NCBI RefSeq assembly: GCF_048564905.1
Contig: NC_133009.1
Coordinates: 265,001 to 329,000 of the forward strand
From: Vicugna pacos
Lineage: Eukaryota > Chordata > Mammalia > Artiodactyla > Camelidae
Reading direction: 5' to 3'
DNA length: 64,000 nucleotides
Made by a program: the position numbers and the translations under genes. The notes beneath the pieces are model-generated. The model did not search any database, was not told the origin of the DNA, and was given only the letters and a program-made list of their open reading frames with translations. The number at the start of each line of letters is the position of its first letter. Position 1 is the stretch's first letter. Shown in pieces: positions 46,606 through 59,081 of the stretch.

Positions 46606-47650
46606 AAGCCACAAGATTCTTAGGAAAATTACAGAAATGCATATTTCACTTTTTATTTGTATCGTGACCCATTTCAGGATTTAAGTTTACCCATTCAAGA
46701 TTAAAATTATCCCAATGACTTTTTTTTTTTAAGTAAGTAATAAAATCAGGGTGAAGGAAAACCAAGGATAGGAAAAGTAAGAGACGAGTTAAGATCTTAG
46801 ATCCTATCATCAAAATCTGTGTAATTGCTAGTGATGGGTCACAAATTTGGCTTCGAGCATCTTAGCATCCAAGGCAGGAAAGAAAGAAATATGGGTAGTT
46901 AAATGAGTCAGAGTGCCCAGATAAACGCAGAGGAGTTCTGAAGAAGTTCACCTATTCACCTATTCCTCGATCTGAGACTGAGAAGACTGTATGTGGCACA
47001 CGTTGCATGAACAAACGTTAGGCACATAAATGTTAGCCATCGTCATCTTCAGCACAGAGGAAAGAATGGGTCTAAGAATAAAAGCAACGTGGGAAGGGCA
47101 ACATGTGAGCTAAATAAGACTGAACAGAACTTGCCAGGTGCCTGGAGGGGGCTGGAGAAGGGAGGGAGCCGGTTCATAAGGGGGGAGGATGGCAACCCCT
47201 GGGTTGTCCCCACCCTCCAATGACTGTCAGGCTGAAAGGCACAGGGACGTGCAGTCTGAGGGAGCTGGAGGCAGCGCTGTCACACAGCTGCTTCGGTTTA
47301 GTCTCTCCCTGCTGGACATACGGTGTTTCATGACAATCCTCAAAGGGAAGCTAGTTGTCCTTTTTTTTTTTTTTGAGTGCTTTGTTTTGTTCTGTTTTCC
47401 TGAGGACCCAGCCTTATGGCTCTTGGAGGAGGAAAATGGTCAGGATGGTTACAGAGAATATTCTGTTTTTCCTCCAGGTCTTCTCAGCTGTTACAGCCAG
47501 CGATGGGGGTTCTGTGATGTAACATCGAGAAAGCGTCTTTAGACTGTAAAGACCCAGAGAACAGTTAGGCGATCGTGTACTTACTCCTCCTCTTCCCCAC
47601 TGCATGCCCTGCCCCTCTGCTCCTTCCCTTCCTGCTTCATTTCTTCCAGC
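46606..47650. other. Unique sequence
   Basis: No gene seen. T-runs lie at about 46721-46730 and 47360-47375. Confidence 0.4.
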
Positions 47651-47651
47651 A

Positions 47652-47690
<39 letters not shown>
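47651..47690 (+). repeat. (CT)n microsatellite
   Basis: About 38 bases of uninterrupted CT dinucleotide repeat. Confidence 0.95.
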
Positions 47691-47693
<3 letters not shown>

Positions 47694-48324
47694 AAGCGAG
47701 AGCGGGTGAGATAAACGGACAGAAAACGTGTTTCCTCCTGCTTCAGCCTTGCAGATGGGACAGGCTCTGAGGAACATCCAGGATCCAAGTCCCTGCCGTC
47801 CCCTGTCCTAAATAAACCTACATGCATAGACAGAACATCGCTGCCTCGTGGTGTGTGTGCCCAGGAGGCTGGAAATGAGCTCATTCGTGATTACAATTAG
47901 GTTTGGCTTCCTGAACACACACTTGGTATCACCACCTTGCAGGCAGAGATGACTGAGCAGTCACTCATTTTGGGGATATAAACACCCTTTGGGCTCTTCC
48001 TGGCCTGTCCACATAGGAGTAAGTGATCATGTAGCCCAGGGCAGTTGCTTACTATCTCTGCAATCAGCTGTGTTCTAAGAACTCTCCCCAGGGCCAGTTC
48101 TGGAAAGGGTTCTGATTGTTATGTTTGTACCCTCCCTAGGACGTGTGTGGCGGAGTCCACATGCTCTGCCCAGCCATGCTGGAGGGGGCAAAGGATGGGT
48201 GAGTCAAAACATCTGACCTTCCAGATCTGACTGCCACAGAATGTTCAGTGGCTTTGGATAATTCACTACTGTTTTCTGGCCCTCAATTTTATCATCTGTA
48301 AAAAAAAAATAAAAAGTATATTAA
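47691..48324. other. Unique sequence
   Basis: No exon or repeat recognised. Confidence 0.4.
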
Positions 48325-48945
48325 ATTTTTTAAAAAACTAAAAATAGACTTACCATATGATCCAGCAATTCCACTCCTGAGCACATATCAGGAGAAAAAT
48401 ATAATTCAAAAGACACATGCACCCCAATGTTCACAGCAGCTCTATTTACAACAGCCAAGACATGGCAACAACCTAAATGTCCATCGACAGATGACTGGAT
48501 AAAGAAGATGCGACATATGTATACAGTGGAATACTACTCAGTCATAAAAAAGAACAAAGGAATGCCATTTGCCACAACACGGATGAACCTGGAAATTGTC
48601 ATTCTAAGTGAAGTAAGCCAGAAAGGGAAAGAAAAATGCCATATGATATCGCTTATATGTGGAATCTTAAAAAAAAAAGGACATAAATGAACTTATCTAC
48701 AAAGCAGAAAGAGACTCACAGACATAGAGAACAAACTTATGGTTACCGGTGGGGAAAGAGGGTGGGAAAGGATAAATTGGGAATTCGAAAATTACACCTC
48801 TTGGGGAGTGATGGTAACATTAACTATCTTGATTGTAGTAATGATCTCATTGGTGTGTACATCTACCAAAATTCATCAAATTGTACATTTGAAATATGTG
48901 TAGTTTACCATACAGGAACCATACCACAATAAAGATGTTAAAAAA
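48325..48945 (+). mobile_element. 5'-truncated L1 LINE (plus)
   Basis: Starts at 'aaaaactaaaaatagactta', codes for ORF2 C-terminal residues such as KTWQQPKCPSTDDWIKK and MPFATTRMNLE, then a 3'UTR with 'acttatggttaccggtgggg' and end 'ccacaataaagatgtt'. The last part resembles older L1 tails. The A-rich ends make the duplication uncertain. Confidence 0.88.
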
Positions 48946-49339
48946 TAAAAATAAAAATAAGATTTTTACGTGTGGATTTTTCTGGGAAAGTGTCCATGAC
49001 TGTCATTGTTTTCTCAAAAGAGTCTGTGACCAACCATGGTTAAGAATCCCTGGACTCAGTGATTTAGAAACTCTTATCATCCAATTTGAAGTAATTCTTT
49101 GGCTATTTCTAAGAATTTTATGCATCTAACTGTTCAGCAGTTTTGCCTACAGAGGTACTAGGTCACTTGAAATGGTCCAAGGATACAACAGTAAATAAGA
49201 CCCCTTCCAGAGACTACCCTTCCTTGGGAGAGATGGACCTATGAACAAAAAGATGTCTGAAACATAAGGATGGAGATATACCCTGGGCACTGAGGGACAC
49301 AGACACCTGGAAGTATTGTAACTGTGGACAGAAATAAAA
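48946..49339. other. Unique sequence with a possible L2 scrap
   Basis: 'ccaaggatacaacagtaaat' (49177-49200) resembles antisense L2. Otherwise nothing recognised. Confidence 0.4.
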
Positions 49340-49955
49340 TGCACAAACTTAGAGTTGAGAGTTTTGTTTTATTTGGCGTATTTCCTGAGGACTCAAGCCT
49401 GGGACACAGCCTCTCAGATTACTCTAAGAGGCTGTTCCAGAGCAGCAAGGTAGAAGCCAGGATATCTGAGTTTTTGCAACAAAGACCAGGTAGTCAGAAC
49501 ATCAAAAGGTTACTTTTTCCTTTTTTAATTGAGGTATAGTCAGTTTACAATTTTGCATCAATTTCTGGTGTACAGCACAATTCTTCAGTCATACATAAAT
49601 ATGCATACATTCATTTTCATATTAAAAGGTTACTGTTAAAGAAAACCAGATAACTCAAGTTAAGGAATTTTGTGCTTTTCTATGTATGGGAAGTTGCAAA
49701 ATCTGGGCTGACTGAAAGCATTCCTATGATAGGCACCTAGCAATCTAGGACCAGCAACCTGTTCTTTAAAATCCTGCGTTTCCTCTGGTTGTGGGAGTGG
49801 GGAGGCCCCTTTGGGAGTGTCGGCAGAGGCTGCGCTGCCCTGCTTGTCTGCATCCCGGGTTACCCCCTCTAACTGCCAGGGGTGGTGGTAGTGGCTGACG
49901 GTTTGATGGCCACAGCGTTCTTTGTTTACTGATATGGCTGGCAATAATTTTCACT
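49340..49955. repeat. Unclassified LTR-like repeat split by an L1 tail
   Basis: The text ('gagagttttgttttatttgg', 'gtttttgcaacaaagaccag', 'gtgcttttctatgtatggga', 'gatggccacagcgttctttg') looks like a dispersed LTR-type repeat I have seen in several mammals but cannot name. The boundaries are not firm. If it is an LTR it is a fossil without internal genes. Confidence 0.4.
49504..49634 (-). mobile_element. Very short L1 3'UTR insertion (minus), 11-bp duplication
   Basis: Body 49515-49623 of about 109 bp holds L1 3'UTR text ('catcaatttctggtgtacag', 'cagtcatacataaatatgca') with T-run at left. aaaaggttact is at 49504-49514 and 49624-49634, a perfect duplication. Confidence 0.93.
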
Positions 49956-50689
49956 CACATAACCCTTCCTCTTCACCTCCAGAGGGACATAAACTGCTGA
50001 GAAGGGAAAGCAACTTCTCCTAAGGGCAGCCCTCCAGGTCTACTGAGTGGAAGACACGTCCCCAGCCAGCGCTGAAGGCCACAGATGCTCCCAACACCCC
50101 CCACACGGGGTCTCTCTCCTGGTGCTGCCAGCAAGCTTGTTGGCCTTATGTGGAAATGGGGTGTGACCCCTACTGACTGGTCCTCAGATCTGTGCCTCGG
50201 GGAGGAGAAGCCACACACCTTGCAGGAGCCCCAGGATCCCACCAGCTCCTCTTTTCTTGTCCCTCCTGGGGCCTCTCGGGCCCTTTCAGGTCCAACACTG
50301 CAGGAGAGTGAACTGTGGAGACGCTGAAGAATGCGTGTCACAGCGGCACGCTAATCTGGCGCAGGGTAGACCCTAGCAGTCCCCGATGACCTCAGGCTCT
50401 GCAAGAAGCATTGTTAAATGGGAAATCTATTTAAAACAAAAGAAAAGCAGGAATATCGATACTGGCCCATGGCCGACCAGGGGGCAGGTGCTGCAGCCAG
50501 CAGGCTGGGTTCTAATCCCAGTTCCCTCACTTACCTGCATCCAAGCTTCTCCATCATGTTGCTGTCCCATAGGCCTGCTACCACCACCTCTGCCCTCAAC
50601 TATTCCACTTAACTTCCATATACGTCTCCCTGTAATCCATTCTCCATATGGGAGCCAGAGGGACCTTTTGAAAACATAAATCAGCACAT
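49956..50689. other. Unique sequence
   Basis: No exon recognised. Moderately GC-rich at 50000-50330. Confidence 0.4.
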
Positions 50690-51240
50690 GCTACTCCCAT
50701 ACTAAAAGTTTCCAAATATTTTCACTGCGCTTGGAATGGAACTGAAACTTCTCACCAAGTCCTGTATCACCACCCATGCTCTGGCATCTGCCTCCCTGTC
50801 TAGCTCCAACCTGGCCCCCTCCTCCTCCCTCGCCAAGCTCACTGACCTTCTCTGTCTCTGCCTTCCAGTACTGTGTGGGCCGCAGGGGCTTTGCACTTGC
50901 TGTTTTTGTTGGCTGGACTGCTCTCCACTGGTCTAGGCATGGCTTCCTCCTCTTGTGATTCAGGTCTCAGCCTAAAAGGCAGTTTTTGTTAGAGCTCTTC
51001 CCCAAGGACCTCATCTAAAATTTCCTCACCCTTCTCCATCACAGACTTCTCTCTCTGCTCCCTTTTACTCTCTTCACGCTGTTTGTTGTTAACTAAATTA
51101 TCTTGTTTATTGCCTCCCCTGCCCCACTGATGAGCCTCGTCTGTCCCATTCACTGTTATATCCCCAGCACCTAGAATAGGGTGTGGCCCACAATGCAAAA
51201 TCAAATATTTACTGAGTGATTGGATGAATAATGATGGTAA
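50690..51240 (+). repeat. L2 LINE 3' end (plus)
   Basis: Clear sense L2: 'atggaactgaaacttctcac', 'gggctttgcacttgctgttt', 'aggacctcatctaaaatttc', 'tgttatatccccagcaccta', ending 'actgagtgattggatgaata'. Confidence 0.92.
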
Positions 51241-51274
51241 AGTCATCTAATATGTTTAAGACCCCAAACCTCAG

Positions 51275-51410
51275 CTTCATCGCTGATCTTTTATTATTCT
51301 CAGAAAACTCTCTGGGGTAGCTACTACTATTATGGACACTTTGTAATTGAGGAAGTGGCAAGTCAGATGAGTTAAATAATTCACCTCAAATCATAATTGT
51401 GGCCTGGAAA
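51275..51410 (-). repeat. MIR SINE fragment (minus)
   Basis: 'ctggggtagctactactatt', 'tgtaattgaggaagtggcaa' and 'gagttaaataattcacctca' fit reverse MIR. Confidence 0.6.
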
Positions 51411-51976
51411 TTTATCCCCTTTGAGACTGCAATTCACATTTGAGGGATGGAGAGGAGCAAGGGAGAGAAATTCTCTCCATTCCTCCAAATTTAAAACCCC
51501 ACCATCAAATTGTTCATCCACTGGAGAACGGGATAAGGCACTGCCTCTCCGGTCCACCCAAAAGCAAGCTCTGTGGCCAGGACTCAGTCCCAGGGGGTGA
51601 TAGACTCTATTCCCACACATGGTTCTCCTACCTCTGACTGATTCTGAGCACAACCACGACATCCAGCCATTCATTCATTTATACATCGATTGTCACATAC
51701 ATACTCTTAGCAGGCACTATGATAGGTCCCTGGCAGCTCCAGGAAGGAACCCGTGATTCATGCTAAGAGTTTGCACCCTGGTCTCCCCTAGAAATGGGTG
51801 GTCCCCAATAGAGTCTGTTGATCAAATTCTAATTCTTTTGACTAAAGATAATGTGTACAAAATGCTTATTGGGCAGGATTCTGGCATGTAGTAGGCTCTC
51901 AAGGAATATTAGTGATGAAGACATTAGAACCTGGACTTCTTTTCTCAGCCAGGCTGCCTACAAGGAGAGAAAAGAC
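51411..51976. other. Unique sequence
   Basis: No gene recognised. Confidence 0.4.
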
Positions 51977-52191
51977 TAAAAATGCCCTTGGCTGGGGAGA
52001 GGGTATAGCTCAAGTGGTAGAGCGCATGCTTAGCATGCACAAGGTCCTGGGTTCAATTCCCAATGCTCCTTCTAAACATACATAAATACGTAAACCTAAT
52101 TACCCTCCCCCTGCCGCTAATAAAAATAAATTAAAACAAATGTGTTAAAAAATAAATAAATGAATAAACAAAAAATAAAAATGCCCTTGGC
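51977..52191 (+). mobile_element. Camelid tRNA-derived SINE with 16-bp duplication
   Basis: Body 51993-52175: 'gggtatagctcaagtggtag', 'gcatgcttagcatgcacaag', 'gggttcaattcc', then a long A/T tail. taaaaatgcccttggc is at 51977-51992 and 52176-52191, perfect. Best-bounded SINE in the window and a young insertion. Confidence 0.96.
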
Positions 52192-52596
52192 ATTTTTTTC
52201 CCTTCCACAGCCATCCCATTAAAAACTCCAGCTCACGTGACCCCCACTGCCTTTTCCTAAATCTACAGCCTGTACAAGCAACTGAAAGTAATAAGCATAA
52301 TTTAAATGCTGTGTCTTTCCTAATTAAAATACATCCAGAAGGGGATGCCAGAGTTATTTTAGTCCATGTGGCAGAAGAAGTTCCATTATATTAATCCAGG
52401 CTTTTGAACGGGGCCAACGGAGAGATGTGCCCATGTGTGTGCATGTGTGTGTGTGCATATACACACACATGCATGCACGCGGGTGCAGTGTGAGTTTGGG
52501 GTGCCATCAAGAAGGCATAGCTGATGGGGCCGTTGGGGATTGCTTCCTGAGTGCCTCAGGCTGGTGAACGATGCTGGGGTCTGCATTGGCCTTTTT
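52192..52596. other. Unique sequence with GT-rich run
   Basis: A (GT)n/(CA)n imperfect run lies at about 52430-52485. Nothing else recognised. Confidence 0.5.
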
Positions 52597-55500
52597 AGGT
52601 GGTTCTGAAGAAACAAAAAGCTGCAACCTAGGATGCTCTATCTGGCAAGACTATCCTTTAGAGTAGAAGGAGAGAGAGAATTTCACAGACAAGCAAAAAC
52701 TTAAAGAATTCAGCAATACTAAAGCTATCCTAAAAGAAATATTGAAATGTCTACACTAAAAAAAAAAGCAGGAAGCTATAGAAATGAGAAAACCATAACT
52801 GGAAATATGATAACTACAATGAGTTGCAAGAGAATAAACATGAAGATAAAAAAAAAGGACATCAAAATCATGAAAGGTAGGAGATGGGAGTAAGAAAATA
52901 CAGATTTTTTGGCCTCTTTTTTTTTTCTTCTTCATCCTTTTTAGGATGTGTTTTGAGCCTACATGACTACCAGTCTAAAGCAAACAGATATAGTAAGGAG
53001 TTAACATACTTGAAAAACAGGGTAACCACAAATGAAAAGCATACAGTAGAGTCACAAAAATCAAAAAGAAACCAAACTAATACAAAACAAAATGATCAAA
53101 CCAGAAAAATCCCATATGATATCACTTATATGTGGCATCTAAAAAAAAAAAGACAAACTTATTTACAAAACAGAAACAGACTCCCAGACAAAGAAAACAA
53201 ACTTACAGTTACCAGCGGGGGAAGTGGGTGGGAAGGGATAAATTGGGAATTCGAGATTTGCAGATACTAACTAATATATATGTAACAGATAAACAACAAA
53301 TTCATACTATATATCACAGGGAACTATATTCAATATATTGTAGTAACTTAAATTGTGAAAAAATATGAAAATGAATATATGTATGTTCATGTATGACTGA
53401 AGCATCATGCTGCACATCAGAAATTGACACAACATTGTAGACTAACTATACTTCTATAAAAATATATATTTAAAAATATGTATGGATTAAATTATCTAAT
53501 CAAAAGGGGTAAAGTGGCTGAATAGATTAAAAAAAAATAAGACTCAACTGTATGCTGCCTACAAGTGACACTTCTGCTTCAAGAACACATAAGGCTCAAA
53601 GTGAAGGGATGGAGAAAGACACATCATGCAGACGGAAACCAAAAGAGAGCAGGGGTAACTGTGCTTATTGACGTCTGGTGACAAAAACTGTAACAAGAGA
53701 CAAAGAAAGTCATCATTAATAATAAAGAAGTCAGTTCATCAGGAGGATATAACAACTGTAAACGTAGCGCAGCCAACATCAGAGCACCTGAATATATTAC
53801 GCAAATATTAACAGATCTGAAAGGAGTAATAGAAAACGATACAACACTAGTAGCAGACTTCAGTGCTCCGCTTTGAACAATGAATAGCTCATCCAGACAG
53901 AAAATCAATAAGGAAACATTGGACTTGAGCTATACTTTAGACCAAATAGACCTAACAGTCATATATAGAACTTTCCACCTAAAAGCACAATATAAATTTT
54001 TTTCAAGTACACATGGAACATTCCTCAGGATAGATCATATGTTATGTCACAGAACATGTCCTAGGAAACTTTAAAAGACTGATAAACCAAGTATCTTTTC
54101 CAACCACAATAGTATGAAACTAGGCATTAATAACAGGAGGAAAATTGGAAAACTCACAAATACGTGGAAATTAATGCACTCCTAAACAATTGATGTGTCA
54201 TAATAAAATCAAAAGGGAAATAAAAAATAGCTTGAAACAAATGAAAGTGGAAAGACAACGTACCAAAACAGACAGGTTGCAGCAAAAGCAGTGCTAAGAG
54301 CAAAGTTTGTAGTGATAAATGCCTACGTTTAAAAAAATCTCAAATACACAAAGTAACTCTACAAACTAAGCACCAAAGTTAGCAGAAGGAAGGAAACAAT
54401 GAAAATCAGAGCAGAGATAAATAAAATAAATGATAGGCAAACAGTAGAGAAGATCGACAAAACTCAGAGTTGGTTTTTTAAAAAAATGAACAAGATTGCT
54501 TAGCTAGACTTACCAAGGGGAAAAGAGCGAGGACTCAAACAAAATGATAAATGAAAGATGAGACATTACAATTGATACTACAGAAATACAAAGACTATAA
54601 GCGACTACTATGAACAATTATGCACCAACATACTGGACAACCTATAATTCATGAATAAATTTCTAGAGACATACAACCTACCAAGTCTGAATCATTAAGA
54701 AGGAGAAAATCTGAACAGACCAATAATGAGTAAGGAGATTGATGCAGTAATTGAAAACCTCCCAACAAATGAAAGCCGAGGATCAGATGGCTTCGTGGGG
54801 GAATTCTACCAAATATTTAAGGAGGAATTAATGCTGGTTCTTCTCAAACTCTTTCAAAAAACTGAAGAAGAGGGAGTGCTCCCAAACTCGTCTCATGAGG
54901 CCAGCATTACCTTAATACCAAAGCCAGATGGGGATACGTCAAGAAGGGAAAGTAGCCCAGTATCCCTGATGAACACAGGTACAAGCATCCTTAACAGAAC
55001 ACCAGCAAACCAAATTCAACTGCACAGAAGTACAAAGATTACACACCATGATCAAATGAGATTAATCCCTGGGATGCAAGGATGGTTTAACACATGCAAA
55101 CCAATCGATGTGGTGGATCACATTAACAGAATGAAAGCCAGAAACCACGTGATCATTTCAATAGATGCAGAAAAAGCATCTGACAAAATTCAACATTGTT
55201 TCATGATGAAAACTCTAAACAAACTGGGTATCAAAGGAACACACCTCAACATAATAAAGCCCATATTTGTTTACTCATCAGTTAAAGATCAGAAGGTTTC
55301 TCTCTAAGATCAGGAATGAGACAAGGGTGTCCACTCTTAGCCCTCCTATTTAATATGATACTAGAAGTCCAGCCAGGGCATTTAGGCAATTAAAACGAAA
55401 TAAAGAGCACTCAAATCAGAAAGGAAAAAGTAAAATTATCTCTGTTTGTTGACTGCATGATTGTATATATAGAAAATCCCAGACTCCACTGGAAACCTGT

Positions 55501-56860
55501 TGGAACTAATGAATGAATTCAGTAAAGTTTCAGGATACAAAATCGAGTTGTGTTCCTATATGCTAACACTAAACTATCTGAAAAAGAAATAACTCGGTCC
55601 CATGTACAATAGCACCAACAACAATAAGTTAGGAATAAATTTAACCAAGGAGGTGAAAGATCTATATACCAAAAACTTTAAGATAATGATGAAAGAAATT
55701 GAGGAAGACACAAATAAATGGAAAGATATCCTGTGTTCATGGATCAGAAGAGTTAATATGGTTTGAAAGTCCATGATACGCAAAGGCATCTATAGATTCA
55801 ATGCAATCTCTATCAGAATTCCAATGGCATTTTCCACAGAAATAGAAAAAAACAATACTAAAATTCTTACGAACCCACAAAAAAACCCTGAATTGCCAAA
55901 GCAATCTTGAGAAAGAAGGAGGCTGGAGGCATCACACTTCCTGATCTCAAACTGTATTACAAAGCTGTAGTAATCAAAACAGTATGGTACTGGCATAAGA
56001 ACAGACACATTGATGAATGGAACAGAATAGAAGCCCCAGAAATAAACCCCCACATATATGGTCAATTGACGAGAGCCAAGAATAATCAATAGGGAAAGGA
56101 CAGTTTCTTCAATAAATAGTGCAGGAAAACTGGATGCAAAACATGCAAAAGAATGAAATTGGACTCCTATCTTACAGAACATACAAAAATTAACTCTAAA
56201 TGGATTAAAGACTTAAACATAAGACCTGAAACCATACAATTCCTAGAAGGAAACATAAGGGAAAATCTCCTCGATATCAGTCTTGGATATTTGGAAAATT
56301 TTGGATGGATTTTTAGATATGACATGCAAATCATAAGCAGTGAAAGCAAAAATCAACAAGTGGGACTACATCACACTTAAAAAGCACAGCAAAAGAAACA
56401 ATAAAAAAAGTCAATAAAATAGGCGAAAATATTTGCAAACCACCCATCTGAAAATGGGCTAATATCCAAAACAGACAAGGAACTATGCAACTCAATAGCA
56501 AAAACCAAACCATCAGATTTTTTTAAATGGGTGGAAGACTTGAATAGACATTTCTCCAAAGAAGACACATACATGGCCAACAGGTATGTGAAAAGATGGT
56601 TAACATTCCTAATTCTCAGGCAAATGCAAATGAAAACCACAATGAGATATCCCCTCACACCTGTCAGAATGGCTGTTGTCAAAGAGACAAGAGGTAACTA
56701 GTGGGGAGGGTGTGGAGAAAAGGGAGCCTAGGCCACCTGATTGTGATAAGCATAGCATGCGTCACATCGTTACTCGGTGCACCTTAAACTCACACGATGC
56801 TGTATGTCAATTCTATCTCAATAAAGCTGGGGGGAAATTACTTTAAAAAAAAAAGTTACA
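52597..56860 (+). mobile_element. Old L1MA-type LINE, long but broken (plus)
   Basis: The order matches ancestral placental L1: non-coding/early part from 'ggatgctctatctggcaaga' (about 52631), then ORF2 from about 53540 ('gctgcctacaagtgacactt', endonuclease/early part), reverse transcriptase at 54726-55307 ([14 protein letters not shown], where the usual phenylalanine is serine), then a polymerase motif near 55450 reading FVDC instead of FADD, and the C-terminal part to about 56700. The end at 56740-56840 is 3'UTR ('tcaattctatctcaataaag'). Many frame breaks, so inactive and ancient. A younger L1 tail interrupts it at 53105-53475, and the 3' part carries an internal deletion. Confidence 0.92.
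53105..53475 (+). mobile_element. Younger L1 tail nested in the old L1
   Basis: 'ccatatgatatcacttatat', 'gtggcatct', 'acttacagttaccagcgggg' and 'tcacagggaactatattcaa' are the 3' tail of the same young camelid L1 group as at 24 kb. The old element stops before it and resumes at about 53480 ('ggattaaattatctaatcaa'). About 370 bp long, with no confirmed duplication. Confidence 0.82.
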
Positions 56861-57068
56861 GTCTTCAGAGTCAGACCTGGGTCCAAATACTGGCTCTGTC
56901 ACTTTGTCGCTGTGGGACTTTGGGACAATTACTTAACCTCTCTGTGCCTCAGTGTCCTCCTTTGTAAAATGTGACTGACAACAGTACCTTATCTGATAGC
57001 ATTGTGGGCATGAGCACCAAGACCTGTAAAGCACGTAGTGAGTGATCCCAAAATGTGTACTACTATGA
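56861..57068 (+). repeat. MIR SINE (plus)
   Basis: 'agagtcagacctgggtccaa', 'atactggctctgtcactttg', 'tacttaacctctctgtgcct', 'gtcctcctttgtaaaatgtg' is a well-kept full MIR, lying directly after the old L1 tail. Confidence 0.93.
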
Positions 57069-57074
57069 TTGTCT

Positions 57075-57430
57075 GACCACTCCAAGCTGCCCTCTGACTT
57101 CAGCTCTTCCCCTGTGCTGTGCCCACCTCTAGGAAGGCTCCTCCTCACTCTCTTTACCTAGCTGACTCTTCCCCATCCCTCAGATTTCAACATAAATGTC
57201 ACCTCCTCAGTGATGCCTGGACCCCCCGCCCCTGTCCCACCCCAGCCTTTGTTATACTCCCTCGAGTGGCTCCTGTGTTCCTTGTAGTGCTCATCTTCTC
57301 TGCAGTCACATAGCTGCTTGTGTTCTTGCTTACTGGATGACGGGCTCTGAGAACAGGGACTGTGTCTGCCGGGTTCCCACTGCACCCACAGTGCCTGGCG
57401 TACAGGAGGTGGTCAGTGACTCTCTGTGCT
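57075..57430 (+). repeat. L2 LINE 3' end (plus)
   Basis: 'tcaacataaatgtcacctcc', 'tcagtgatgcctggaccccc', 'gggctctgagaacagggact', 'acagtgcctggcgtacagga' is sense L2. Confidence 0.9.
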
Positions 57431-58414
57431 TAGGGCCCCAGGTGTGCAGATGCCTGAGTGAGGAGCCATCTGGACTGTTGTCTGCAGAGCAGAAAGACAT
57501 AGAGTCACAGGCTTCTGACCCTTTTGTTTGATGACAGGAAGACTTCTGGACCCTTTGGCTGCCCTTTTTAGACCGGAGAGTCTGGGAGGGAATTCCTGAG
57601 GTGTCAAAACCTGTGTTGTAGATGACCAGCTGGCCCTGAGACATCAATTGGCGGGAGTGATGGAATGTGTACAGAGAGATGCAGCTGCCCGGCTCAGGAG
57701 TGAGCCGGCCTTGCTTTGCTAAACCAGCTGAATTCCAGAAATACCAGCGGGGGGATCGGGTCACGTCATACCTGCCTCTCAAGACGAACAAGCTGAAAGT
57801 TGGGGCGGGGAAGGGTAGAGGGGCTGGTGCCATAGCATCTGAGAAAAAGGAAGGACCAGATGCAAGGACTGGAAAAAGCCCCATAGCAGATGGAGGTGGA
57901 CATAATTAACGGAGCCCGGGAGCAAGCCTGGACATGCCAACACGTCAAAACCTTGTCCCCAGGGACCCTGGTCTCGCTGGCCCCCTCCCTGAGAAAGCGG
58001 AGCAAGAATAACTTGAAGCTGACGTGCCCAGTAAATGTACAGCAGGAAGTCCTCATAAGCCCGGGGTTTGCTCAGAGGCCCTGGCCCCTGTGGCTAAAAT
58101 CAGGATTATGTCTGTGCTGATTTTCTTCCCAGCTGGGTTTTAGGAAAAGCCTCAAACAGACCACTGGGTTGTGCCCAAGATTGGCAGGCGAGAGCAGCCT
58201 CCCTCTTCAGGCTTCCCCTTCCTGGACAAAGAGCTAACACTCAGAGGAAAAGACCCCATCCCACAGCCTCCCTCTCCCCGGAACCCCCTTTGAGTCCCGG
58301 CTCTCGTCCCAGACAAGTGTGTTTGTGTGGACAGAGAAAAATGAATAACTTTTATGAGCTGAGCCCTAAGCAGACCAAGTGCCAGCTTTGCTAGTAGCGC
58401 CCAAAGCAATTTTG
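57431..58414. other. Unique sequence
   Basis: No repeat or exon recognised over about 1 kb. Several stop-poor stretches on both strands (57330-57880 minus, 57890-58120 plus) lack splice or homology support. It could hold conserved regulatory DNA. Confidence 0.4.
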
Positions 58415-58615
58415 ACCCTGGACCGGGGGTTCTCAGTGGAGATGCTATCGTTCAGTTGAAAATTTGTGGTGGCATGGCTTTGGCTGTCACAGGGATGGGG
58501 GACACTACTACTATTCAGTAGTCAGAAGCCAGAGGTGCCAGACATCTGCAGTGTACCTAGGAGACAGTTGTGCACCACCTGACTTCCCATACAATTTTCA
58601 GATTTCCCAGTGGAC
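58415..58615 (+). mobile_element. MER20-like hAT fossil
   Basis: 'ccgggggttctcagtggaga', 'ggctttggctgtcacaggga', 'tgggggacactactactatt', 'agccagaggtgccagacatc', 'tgcagtgtacctaggagaca' match the MER20 order. Decayed. Confidence 0.78.
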
Positions 58616-59081
58616 ATTCATAAAAACGAAAAGCCATCTGTGCCTAGAGCCTGCTTTTATTTTGTCTATGAACACAAAGGATTTGTTTTGTTTTGTCTTG
58701 ATTCACAATTTGACCACACACTGATATTTCCAGGAAGGCAACTTGACCAAGAACTGTTGACCACTGTGGAAAATCAACACCACTCAAGGTGTCTGAACCA
58801 CGAGAGCAGAACACCCCTATCAGAGACCATTTGCTACTGTGGTCTTCTTGGTAATTCCACCCTTAGATGCAAGATTTCAACTGTTTCATTACGTGACACC
58901 TAATGTAGCTTTGCCCAGGCATTTGTGTACTGAAATAGTTACTTCACTATACATGACTTTCTTTTTATTTATTCTTTATATTACTATCAGGGCATTAGAT
59001 TGATACAGGGGGAAATTATGTGTTTTGGAAAACTATATTGTCTATAAATTTCATTTTGGGATAAGGGAGAGTGTCATCAAG
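58616..59081. other. Unique or unclassified sequence
   Basis: Not assigned. AT-rich toward the right. No exon. Confidence 0.4.

Noticed and set aside
47414-47884. A 156-codon minus-strand frame
   Set aside because: It runs through the (CT)n microsatellite as an Arg/Glu repeat and has no family features.
54726-55307. A 193-codon frame as a host gene
   Set aside because: It is the reverse-transcriptase part of an old L1, with [12 protein letters not shown] and IPKPDGD motifs.
57330-57884. A 184-codon minus-strand frame
   Set aside because: Half of it is antisense to an L2 fragment, and no splice or homology support was found.
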